NCBI GenBank assembly: GCA_903842575.1
Contig: CAIMMM010000005.1
Span: 1 to 36,449, forward strand
Direction: 5' to 3'
From: an uncultured Bacteroidota bacterium
GTDB lineage: Bacteria; Bacteroidota; Bacteroidia; Flavobacteriales; Flavobacteriaceae
Length of the DNA: 36,449 nucleotides
Shown: in pieces, positions 7,757 to 14,151 of the stretch
Layout of the letters: every line of letters starts with the position of its first letter
Numbering within the stretch: the first letter of the stretch is position 1
Translations under genes and position numbers: made by a program
Notes under the pieces: model-generated
The model's input: only the letters and a program-made list of their open reading frames with translations
What the model was told of the DNA's origin: nothing
Databases searched by the model: none

Positions 7757-9019
7757 TTATGCGTCTAAATCTACTTTAGTGCTATCTGCAATTTCTTTGT
7801 AGGTACCGTTCTCTAATTTTTCACGAATGGCTTCAAAAGCGGTAAGTGTTTCATCAATATCTGCCAAAGAATGGGAAGTAGTTGGTATCATTCGCAATAA
7901 AATAATCCCTCTTGGAATTACCGGATAAATCACAATCGACAAGAAAATTCCATAATTCTCTCTCAAATCATTGACCATTACCATAGCTTCTGGCACACTT
8001 CCTTCTAAATAAACTGGCGTAACACAAGTATTTGTATCTCCAATATTAAAGTTTCTTGCACGCAAACCATTTTGCAAAGCATTCACATTTTCCCAAAGTT
8101 TATCTTTCAATTCTGGGTGATTTCTCAACAATTCCAAACGTTTCAAAGAACCTATAGTCTGAATCATCGGTAATGCTTTAGCAAACATTTGCGAACGTAA
8201 GTTGTATTTTAAATAATTAATGATTGCTTTATCCGCAGCCACGAAAGCGCCAATATTTGCCATTGATTTTGCAAAAGTCGAAAAATAAATATCTATTCCA
8301 TCTTGACAACCTTGCTCCTCTCCTGCTCCAGCTCCTGTTTTTCCAAGGGTTCCAAAACCGTGTGCATCATCAACCAGCAAACGGAAATTGTATTTCTTTT
8401 TCATGGCTACAATTTCTTTCAACTTTCCTTGTTGTCCGCGCATACCAAAAACACCTTCGGTAATAAACAGAATCCCACCGCCTGTTTCTGTGGCCAATTT
8501 GGTAGCGCGTTGCAGGTTTTTCTCCATGCTTTCAATATCGTTATGACGATAGGTAAACCGTTTTCCCATGTGTAAACGAACACCATCAATAATACAAGCA
8601 TGCCCATCTACATCATAAACAATAACATCGTTTTTTGTAACCAAAGCATCAATAATAGAAACCATTCCTTGGTAACCAAAGTTTAACAAATAGGCAGATT
8701 CTTTCATTACAAAAGCAGCCAATTCCTCTTCTAATTGTTCGTGATATTTTGTATGACCACTCATCATTCGGGCTCCCATTGGATAAGCAGCACCATATTG
8801 AGCAGCGGCTTCGGCATCGGCTTTTCTAACTTCTGGATGATTGGCTAAACCTAAATAGTCATTCAAACTCCAATTCAAAATATCTTTCCCTCCAAACTGC
8901 ATTCTTGGACCTAGTTCTCCTTCTAATTTTGGAAAAACAAAATAACCTTCCGCTTGTGAAGCCCATTTTCCTAATGGACCATTATTGTTCTGAATTCTTT
9001 CGAATAAATCTTTTACCAT
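7757..9019 (-). CDS. spt: Serine palmitoyltransferase (alpha-oxoamine synthase, PLP-dependent)
   Basis: From ATG 9019 this is a 420-residue fold-type I PLP enzyme of the alpha-oxoamine synthase family. Visible features are His140 in YDVDGHACIIDG (ring-stacking position), Asp217 to His220 in LVDDAHGFGTLG, and Lys251 in FSTFAKSMANIGAF as the probable PLP Schiff-base lysine. Members condense an amino acid with an acyl-CoA. The overall sequence, starting MVKDLFERIQNNNGPLGKW, resembles the Bacteroidota serine palmitoyltransferase that begins sphingolipid synthesis, rather than Kbl or BioF. The start at 9019 is chosen because a TAnnTTTG box at 9047-9054 lies inside the longer frame beginning at 9058. 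It is a single gene bounded by the terminator at 7709. Confidence 0.8.
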   Translation of the reverse strand: MVKDLFERIQNNNGPLGKWASQAEGYFVFPKLEGELGPRMQFGGKDILNWSLNDYLGLANHPEVRKADAEAAAQYGAAYPMGARMMSGHTKYHEQLEEELAAFVMKESAYLLNFGYQGMVSIIDALVTKNDVIVYDVDGHACIIDGVRLHMGKRFTYRHNDIESMEKNLQRATKLATETGGGILFITEGVFGMRGQQGKLKEIVAMKKKYNFRLLVDDAHGFGTLGKTGAGAGEEQGCQDGIDIYFSTFAKSMANIGAFVAADKAIINYLKYNLRSQMFAKALPMIQTIGSLKRLELLRNHPELKDKLWENVNALQNGLRARNFNIGDTNTCVTPVYLEGSVPEAMVMVNDLRENYGIFLSIVIYPVIPRGIILLRMIPTTSHSLADIDETLTAFEAIREKLENGTYKEIADSTKVDLDA

Positions 9020-9046
9020 GATATCTTGTGAGTTTTTAAAACGTGG

Positions 9047-9054
9047 CAAAATTA
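9047..9054 (-). promoter_or_regulatory. Candidate -7 promoter box for the serine palmitoyltransferase gene
   Basis: The minus strand reads TAATTTTG, a full match to TAnnTTTG, about 27 bases before the ATG at 9019. It decides the start, because an upstream start at 9058 would not be on the transcript. I see no clear -33 TTG at normal spacing. Confidence 0.55.
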
Positions 9055-9197
9055 ACAATAAAATAGTTTTATTGTTAATTATTTTAAAGCTAAAACAGCA
9101 CTGGTAATGTTATTTTTTAATTTATGTACCAAATCAATGTGTACTAATTTAAAATAGTTTTAAATTTACCACCTGAATCGTTAAAATTATAACACAA

Positions 9198-10475
9198 ATG
9201 AAAATTACATTTTACAAAATTATATTTACCGCTTTTATTCTAAATAGCACTTTAAGTTTTGCTCAATTTAAAATTCTTTTTGATGCAACCAAAGCTGAAA
9301 TGGTTGGAAGTGCCGATTGGGTTATTGATGCAGACGTTCATAATGTTTATTTTAATAGCACAACTCATATACCTTATACTAATGGATCGGGCGGAGCTTC
9401 TAATCCTCAAAGGATTCCAACGCTTGCACAATCGGGAATTACATCCACAACGACAGAAACATACTGGGATGGGGCATTATCTGCTATGGCAGTAGATTGC
9501 GCAAAACAAAATTATATAGTAGAAAGTTTACCATTTAATGGAGCTATTACTTTTGGAAATTTAAGCAATACACAAGATTTGAGTTATTACAAAGTATTTG
9601 TGGTAGACGAACCCAATAGCTTATTTAGCGCTGCAGAAAAAACAGCTATTATGAATTTCGTTGCTAATGGAGGTGGTTTGATGTTTATTGCCGATCATAC
9701 TGGTTCCGATAGAAATTATGATGGTTATGATTCTCCAGTTATTTGGAATGATCTATTAACGAACAACTCCGTTCAAAACAATCCATTTGGAATTACATTT
9801 GACTTAGTCAATGTTACTGGAAACTCTACCGCTTTTGCTGCTCTGACTTCAACTAGTCCATATTACAGTATAATGCATGGTACTTTTGGAGTGCCGGCGC
9901 AAGCTTATTGGAGTAATGGAACAACAATGACCTTAAATACAACAAATAATAGCACCGTAAAAGGCATTGTTTTTAAGTCAGGGTCATCTACAACGGGCAC
10001 AACAAATGTTTTTGCGGCTGCCGCAACCTTTCAAAATGGTAAAGTTTTTGCCATCGGAGATAGCTCAATTTTAGATGATGGAACTGGAGATCCTAACGAT
10101 AGCCTATTTACAGGTTATACTGGGGATGCTAATGGGAATCATCAAAAATTAATCATGAATGCTATGATTTGGTTAATGACATATAATACCGCTGCAACCA
10201 ACGAAAATTTATTGGACACGACTCATTTCTCTATTGCTCCAAACCCAACGGAAGACAAACAATTGCATTTTACTTTTACACTTGATGAAATTCAAAACAC
10301 AACGGTTGCTCTTTATGATACATTGGGAAGAATGGTGAAAGAAGTACAATTAAATCAATTAAATAATGGTATTAATTATCAATCTATTGATGCAAGCAAT
10401 TTGGAATTTGGATTATACATCTGTAAACTTTCCAATCCAACTGGCAGTAAAAGCGTGCAAGTAATTATAAAATAA
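9198..10475 (+). CDS. Secreted protein with T9SS type A sorting domain and a glutamine-amidotransferase-like domain
   Basis: A 425-residue exported protein. Residues 1-22 (ending LNSTLSFAQ) form a signal peptide. The middle part (about 25-330) contains YKVFVVDEPNSLFSAAEK, FVANGGGLMFIADHTGSDRN and VFAIGDSSILDDGTGDPND. These recall class I glutamine-amidotransferase-like (GATase1/DUF4350-like) folds, but I see no catalytic Cys at a nucleophile elbow, so a non-amidotransferase role is likely. The last ~85 residues (from HFSIAPNPTEDKQLHF to the final SVQVIIK) are a classic type A type IX secretion sorting domain, removed after passage through the outer membrane. It is flanked by its own terminator at 10495. 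A near-match promoter box, TAAATTTA, lies at 9161-9168. Confidence 0.8.
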   Translation: MKITFYKIIFTAFILNSTLSFAQFKILFDATKAEMVGSADWVIDADVHNVYFNSTTHIPYTNGSGGASNPQRIPTLAQSGITSTTTETYWDGALSAMAVDCAKQNYIVESLPFNGAITFGNLSNTQDLSYYKVFVVDEPNSLFSAAEKTAIMNFVANGGGLMFIADHTGSDRNYDGYDSPVIWNDLLTNNSVQNNPFGITFDLVNVTGNSTAFAALTSTSPYYSIMHGTFGVPAQAYWSNGTTMTLNTTNNSTVKGIVFKSGSSTTGTTNVFAAAATFQNGKVFAIGDSSILDDGTGDPNDSLFTGYTGDANGNHQKLIMNAMIWLMTYNTAATNENLLDTTHFSIAPNPTEDKQLHFTFTLDEIQNTTVALYDTLGRMVKEVQLNQLNNGINYQSIDASNLEFGLYICKLSNPTGSKSVQVIIK

Positions 10476-10494
10476 CAGTCCTTCATTTAAAAGA

Positions 10495-10535
10495 AAAACC
10501 TTCTTATTTAACCATGAGAAGGTTTTGCCTTTTTA
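10495..10535 (+). terminator. Rho-independent terminator after the T9SS-secreted protein gene
   Basis: The stem AAAACCTTCT (10495-10504) pairs perfectly with AGAAGGTTTT (10517-10526) across a 12-base loop. GCC and a run of T follow. An in-frame ATG at 10514 lies within this hairpin, which argues against it as the start of the next gene. Confidence 0.75.
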
Positions 10536-10573
10536 AACCTTCTCAAACATTTTTAAATCAACAAAAATTAATA

Positions 10574-11146
10574 ATGAAACTTGTCTTCGCTTCAAACAAT
10601 ATTAATAAAATAAAAGAAATTCAAATTCTTTTACCCAATACTATTCAAATTTTAAGTCTTACAGACATTGGCTGTCATGAAGAAATTCCAGAAACTGCTG
10701 ACACTATTGAGGGTAATGCCATTTTAAAAGCCAATTATATTACCCAAAAGTATGGCTATAATTGTTTTGCCGATGATACGGGTTTAGAAGTGGAAGCCCT
10801 AGATGGAGAACCTGGCGTATTTTCTGCACGATATGCCGGCGAACAAAAAAGCGCCGAGGACAATATGAATAAAGTATTGAAGCACTTAAAAGACAAAACA
10901 AACAGAAGCGCCCAATTCAAAACTGTAATAGCATTAAACCTTGATGGGAAGCAATATTTATTCACAGGAATTATTAAGGGCATAATTATAAATGAGAAGA
11001 TTGGTAATCAAGGATTTGGGTATGATCCCATTTTTCAACCCGAAGGTTATCAACACACCTTTGCGCAACTTTCTCTCCAAGAAAAGGCAGCCATAAGCCA
11101 TCGTGGCATAGCAACCAAACTGCTTTTGGATTTTCTAAAAAAGTAA
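10574..11146 (+). CDS. rdgB: Non-canonical purine NTP pyrophosphatase (RdgB/HAM1 family)
   Basis: From ATG 10574 the product is 190 residues, normal for the family. It hydrolyses dITP, XTP and ITP to the monophosphates and keeps deaminated purines out of nucleic acids. The sequence opens MKLVFASNNINKIKEIQ, the phosphate-binding N-terminal motif. It continues with TIEGNAILKANYI, CFADDTGLEVEALDGEPGVF (acidic metal/base site) and ends with GFGYDPIFQPEGYQHTFAQL plus EKAAISHRG. All the family motifs are present. A longer frame from 10514 would add 20 non-conserved residues and begin inside a terminator, so I reject that start. It stands between the T9SS gene and the DEAD-box gene on the same strand. 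Confidence 0.93.
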   Translation: MKLVFASNNINKIKEIQILLPNTIQILSLTDIGCHEEIPETADTIEGNAILKANYITQKYGYNCFADDTGLEVEALDGEPGVFSARYAGEQKSAEDNMNKVLKHLKDKTNRSAQFKTVIALNLDGKQYLFTGIIKGIIINEKIGNQGFGYDPIFQPEGYQHTFAQLSLQEKAAISHRGIATKLLLDFLKK

Positions 11147-11217
11147 CTTACTGATTTTCAAATATTAATAAATTTTTAATTCTTAAATTAGCATTAGATT
11201 ATCTCGTTTATTCGCCT

Positions 11218-11225
11218 TACTTTTG
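11218..11225 (+). promoter_or_regulatory. Candidate -7 promoter box for the DEAD-box helicase gene
   Basis: TACTTTTG followed by CACC matches the Bacteroidota -7 consensus exactly and lies 22 bases before the ATG at 11247. No good TTG is seen at the -33 position. The context resembles promoters of strongly expressed flavobacterial genes (inference). Confidence 0.6.
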
Positions 11226-11246
11226 CACCGAATTTAAAAATATATA

Positions 11247-12371
11247 ATGAACAAATTTGAACAATTAGGATTGAGTGAATCGCTACAACGTGCGATTATC
11301 GATCTAGGATTTGAGAATCCGACCGAAGTACAAGAAAAAGCGATTCCAATGCTATTGGAAAAAGACACAGATTTAGTTGCGTTGGCTCAAACAGGGACAG
11401 GGAAAACGGCAGCTTTTGGTTTTCCGCTTATTCAAAAAATTGATGCTAACAATAGAAATACACAGGCGTTAATTTTATCACCAACACGCGAATTATGCTT
11501 GCAGATTACAAACGAAATGAAAAACTACTCCAAATACGAAAAAGGTATTAATGTAGTAGCCATTTACGGAGGCGCAAGTATTACAGAACAGGCAAGAGAA
11601 ATCAAAAGAGGCGCGCAAGTTATTGTGGCTACTCCAGGAAGAATGCAAGACATGATTAACAGAGGATTGGTAAACATTTCTCAAATTAACTTTTGTGTAC
11701 TTGACGAGGCGGATGAAATGTTGAACATGGGTTTTTATGAAGACATCGTTAACATTTTATCAACAACACCCGACGAAAAAAACACTTGGTTATTCTCGGC
11801 TACTATGCCCGCAGAAGTATCTAGAATTGCAAAACAATTCATGCACGATCCACAGGAAATTACCGTTGGAGCAAAAAATTCAGGGACAGCAACTGTTTCT
11901 CACGAATTTTACTTGGTAAATGCACGTGATCGTTACGAAGCTTTGAAAAGATTGGCAGATGCTAATCCAGACATTTTCTCAGTAGTTTTTTGTAGAACCA
12001 AAAGAGATACACAAGCTGTTGCTGAAAAATTAATTGAAGATGGATACAGCGCTGCTGCTTTACATGGAGATTTATCGCAAGCACAACGTGATGGCGTAAT
12101 GAAATCATTTAGAGGAAGACAAATCCAAATGCTTGTTGCGACTGATGTTGCAGCACGTGGACTTGACGTTAACGATATTACTCACGTAGTAAATTATCAA
12201 TTACCTGACGAAATTGAAACCTACACGCACCGTTCGGGAAGAACAGGTAGAGCAGGAAAATTAGGAACTTCTATCGTAATCGTTACAAAAAGCGAATTGC
12301 GTAAAATTTCGTCTATCGAAAGAATCATCAAACAAAAATTTGAAGAGAAAACTATTCCTTCCGGAATTTAA
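11247..12371 (+). CDS. deaD: DEAD-box RNA helicase, N-terminal helicase core (truncated by in-frame stop)
   Basis: A 374-residue product holding the complete two-RecA-domain core of a DeaD/CsdA-type ATP-dependent RNA helicase. Visible motifs are AQTGTGKT (47-54, Walker A), PTREL (79-83), TPGR (129-132), DEAD (153-156), SAT (184-186), ARGLD (303-307) and HRSGRTGR (328-335). Such enzymes unwind structured RNA in ribosome assembly, cold growth and mRNA decay. The frame stops at TAA 12369-12371, just after KTIPSGI. The same frame continues without interruption to 13211 as the usual C-terminal part, and close relatives as I remember them read straight through with Glu at this point. So the gene is broken by a probable single GAA to TAA change, or the sequence has an error. 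The core alone might keep ATPase activity but would lack the RNA-anchoring domain. Confidence 0.9.
   Translation: MNKFEQLGLSESLQRAIIDLGFENPTEVQEKAIPMLLEKDTDLVALAQTGTGKTAAFGFPLIQKIDANNRNTQALILSPTRELCLQITNEMKNYSKYEKGINVVAIYGGASITEQAREIKRGAQVIVATPGRMQDMINRGLVNISQINFCVLDEADEMLNMGFYEDIVNILSTTPDEKNTWLFSATMPAEVSRIAKQFMHDPQEITVGAKNSGTATVSHEFYLVNARDRYEALKRLADANPDIFSVVFCRTKRDTQAVAEKLIEDGYSAAALHGDLSQAQRDGVMKSFRGRQIQMLVATDVAARGLDVNDITHVVNYQLPDEIETYTHRSGRTGRAGKLGTSIVIVTKSELRKISSIERIIKQKFEEKTIPSGI
12369..12371 (+). other. In-frame premature stop codon (TAA) splitting the DEAD-box helicase gene
   Basis: The codons around it read ATT CCT TCC GGA ATT TAA ATA TGT GAA ATC CAA. Both flanks are in the same frame and encode recognisable helicase sequence. 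GAA (Glu) fits the position in the family as I recall it, so one G-to-T substitution would explain it. No frameshift is involved. Confidence 0.85.
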
Positions 12372-12389
12372 ATATGTGAAATCCAATTA

Positions 12390-13211
12390 TTGCACTTAGC
12401 CAATAAAATTAAAGATACCGAAGTAGATCACGAAATTGATAACTACTTACCGGCTATCAACCAAGTTTTAGACGGTTTATCCAAAGAAGAATTGATTAAG
12501 AAAATGGTATCGGTTGAATTCAACCGTTTCATTGCTTACTACAAGAAAAACAGAGACATCACCAATCAATCATCAGGTTCCGACAGACGGGAACGTGACG
12601 ATAGAGGTGAAGCAAGAGAAAGCAACAATAATGGGGCAACTCGTTATTTTGTTAACATTGGTTCAAGAGATAATTTTGATTGGATGTCACTGAAAGACTA
12701 TTTGAAAGAAACGCTAGACCTTGGTCGTGACGATGTTTTCAAAGTAGATGTAAAAGAAGGTTTCTCTTTCTTTAACACGGACCCTGAGCATACGGATAAA
12801 GTAATGGAGATATTAAACAACGTTCAATTAGAAGGACGTCGAATTAATGTTGAAATTTCTAAAAACGATGGTGGCGGAAGACGTGACCACAACGGAAGAA
12901 GTTCGGGTGGTGGTAGTTTCGGAGGCAGAAGTTCTGGAGGCTTTAGAGGCGAAAGAAGTTCGGCACCAAGAGAAGGTGGAACAGGCGGTTTTAGAAGTTC
13001 TACTCCTAGAGAAGGCGGTTTTAGAAGTGATAGAAATTCAGCACCAAGAGAAGGTGGTTTTTCAAGAGGTTCAGCGCCACGAAGAGAAGGCGGTTTTACA
13101 CCAAGAGCATCAGATGCACCAAAACGCGAAGGAGGCTTTACCAGTAGAGCACCAAGACGTTCTGAAGGGCCTAGCGATACACCAAGACCAAGAAGACCAA
13201 GAAAAGAATAA
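12390..13211 (+). pseudogene. C-terminal part of the split DEAD-box helicase: DbpA-type RNA-binding domain plus RG-rich tail
   Basis: This is the continuation of the helicase at 11247 in the same frame, after the TAA at 12369. It has no ATG start. The first possible start is TTG 12390, only 18 bases past the stop, so it could be made by reinitiation, by stop readthrough, or not at all. From that TTG it encodes 273 residues. Residues 1-60 form the helical linker (KIKDTEVDHEIDNYLPAI and onward). Residues 84-157 (TRYFVNIGSRDNFDWMSL to RRINVEIS) look like a DbpA/CsdA RRM-like RNA-binding domain. Residues 158-273 are an Arg/Gly-rich tail with repeated REGGF units. The reading frame is undamaged apart from the stop, so decay is recent, the product is still used, or the stop is a sequencing error. 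Confidence 0.75.
12880..13200 (+). repeat. Degenerate in-frame repeats encoding REGGF / RSSGG units
   Basis: Six related units built on the codons for (P/K)REGG(F/T) recur about every 30-50 bases, as in CCAAGAGAAGGTGG near 12964 and again near 13051. They are mixed with AGAAGTTC(T/G)GG-type units near 12897-12960. They encode the RG-rich tail of the helicase. Imperfect direct repeats like these are prone to slippage. Confidence 0.7.
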
Positions 13212-13273
13212 CATTTTTTGTTAATTTTCTTGTAATTATATTCTAAACTGCAAAATATCTTAAAAGAGTTTTA

Positions 13274-13281
13274 TACTTTTA
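13274..13281 (+). promoter_or_regulatory. Weak candidate -7 box for the CarboxypepD_reg-like gene
   Basis: TACTTTTA differs from TAnnTTTG only in the last base and lies 17 bases before the ATG at 13299. No -33 TTG is found at normal spacing, so this is a low-confidence call. Confidence 0.25.
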
Positions 13282-13298
13282 AACCTTCAACAAAGGCC

Positions 13299-14069
13299 AT
13301 GAGATATTTTGCAGTTTTCTTTTTATTTTTCTTTACCCATTCGCTCCTTGCACAAGATAAAACTACTTCAAAAACAGTTGTAAAGGGATCTATAATTAAT
13401 GACAATACCTTACTCGCAGTTTCCAATGCCAACATTATTAATATCAATAAGGTAAAAGGGACTATTACCAATTCTCGTGGTTATTTTGAATTGGAAGCCA
13501 CTGTAAACGACACACTACATATCTCCATATTGGGTTATCAATCCCTAAAAGTGAGGGTGACGAATGATTGGATAAATAATGGAGAGGCCAAAATTCAACT
13601 GACAGAAAAAGCCATCGCGCTCGAAGAAGTTATAGTAAGGAGGTACGATTTAACAGGTTATCTTGAAATAGATTCCAAGCTGATTCCCGAAAAAGAAAAT
13701 TATCGTTACAGCATTTCCGGATTACCGCAAGCATACGAAGCTGGCGAATCCTCTCCCAATGCCTTTTCCAGAGTATTGGGCTCTATTTTTAATCCTGCCG
13801 ATATGTTGTATAATTTCTTTGGCAAAAAACCCAAAGAACTTAAACGATTAAAGGAAATGAAGAAAGATGATACGGTACGTAATCTTTTGGAATCCAAGTT
13901 TGACCGGGAAACCATTGCCATACTCCTTGGCGTAGATAAAAAGGAAATTGCTGAAATACTACAGCGATGTAACTACTCCGAATCCTTTATCCAAACTGCC
14001 AACGACCTTCAAATCATGGATGCGATAAGCCAGTGTTATGAAGAGTATAAGGTGTTGAAGAAAAAATAA
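13299..14069 (+). CDS. Secreted CarboxypepD_reg-like domain protein
   Basis: A 256-residue exported protein. Residues 1-19 (MRYFAVFFLFFFTHSLLAQ) form a signal peptide. Residues about 28-115 form a carboxypeptidase-regulatory-like beta-sandwich (VVKGSIINDNTLLAVSNANI, KGTITNSRGYFELEATVNDT, ISILGYQSLKV). This is the domain usually found at the N-terminus of SusC/TonB-dependent receptors, but no receptor barrel follows. The C-terminal half (about 130-256) is a soluble helical region of unknown function rich in Lys and Glu, with DRETIAILLGVDKKEIAEIL. It resembles stand-alone flavobacterial proteins of this type, probably periplasmic. It lies 87 bases after the split helicase and converges on the FAD oxidoreductase gene. 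Confidence 0.75.
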   Translation: MRYFAVFFLFFFTHSLLAQDKTTSKTVVKGSIINDNTLLAVSNANIININKVKGTITNSRGYFELEATVNDTLHISILGYQSLKVRVTNDWINNGEAKIQLTEKAIALEEVIVRRYDLTGYLEIDSKLIPEKENYRYSISGLPQAYEAGESSPNAFSRVLGSIFNPADMLYNFFGKKPKELKRLKEMKKDDTVRNLLESKFDRETIAILLGVDKKEIAEILQRCNYSESFIQTANDLQIMDAISQCYEEYKVLKKK

Positions 14070-14115
14070 CTACGACTCCTGTTTTAGTACAAAAGTTAAG
14101 ATGGCGTTTCTAACT

Positions 14116-14138
14116 CTGCGAAGTCTGCGACTTTGCAG
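14116..14138. repeat. Inverted repeat between convergent genes (possible terminator or REP-like element)
   Basis: CTGCGAAGT (14116-14124) and ACTTTGCAG (14130-14138) pair across a 5-base loop with one G-U wobble. On the minus strand a T-rich stretch precedes it. On the plus strand the stem is followed by A-rich, not T-rich, sequence, so it is not a canonical terminator. The CTGCGA-type words are repeated inside it (CTGCG occurs twice), which resembles short intergenic repeats seen in flavobacteria. Confidence 0.45.
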
Positions 14139-14151
14139 CAAATAAAAATTA

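Noticed and set aside
8224..8575. Plus-strand frames of 79 and 90 residues opposite the serine palmitoyltransferase
   Set aside because: Antisense to a conserved enzyme, no promoter or family features.
10514..10573. ATG at 10514 as the start of rdgB
   Set aside because: It lies in the loop of the upstream terminator hairpin and adds 20 residues not seen in the family.
11247..13211. Frameshift as the explanation of the split DEAD-box gene
   Set aside because: Both halves are in the same frame, with no insertion or deletion. A single substitution creating TAA is enough.
12847..13224. 125-residue frame in the +1 frame over the RG-rich tail
   Set aside because: Repeat-rich DNA keeps alternative frames open. 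The Val/Glu/Glu-rich product looks like a frame shadow of the tail, not a gene.
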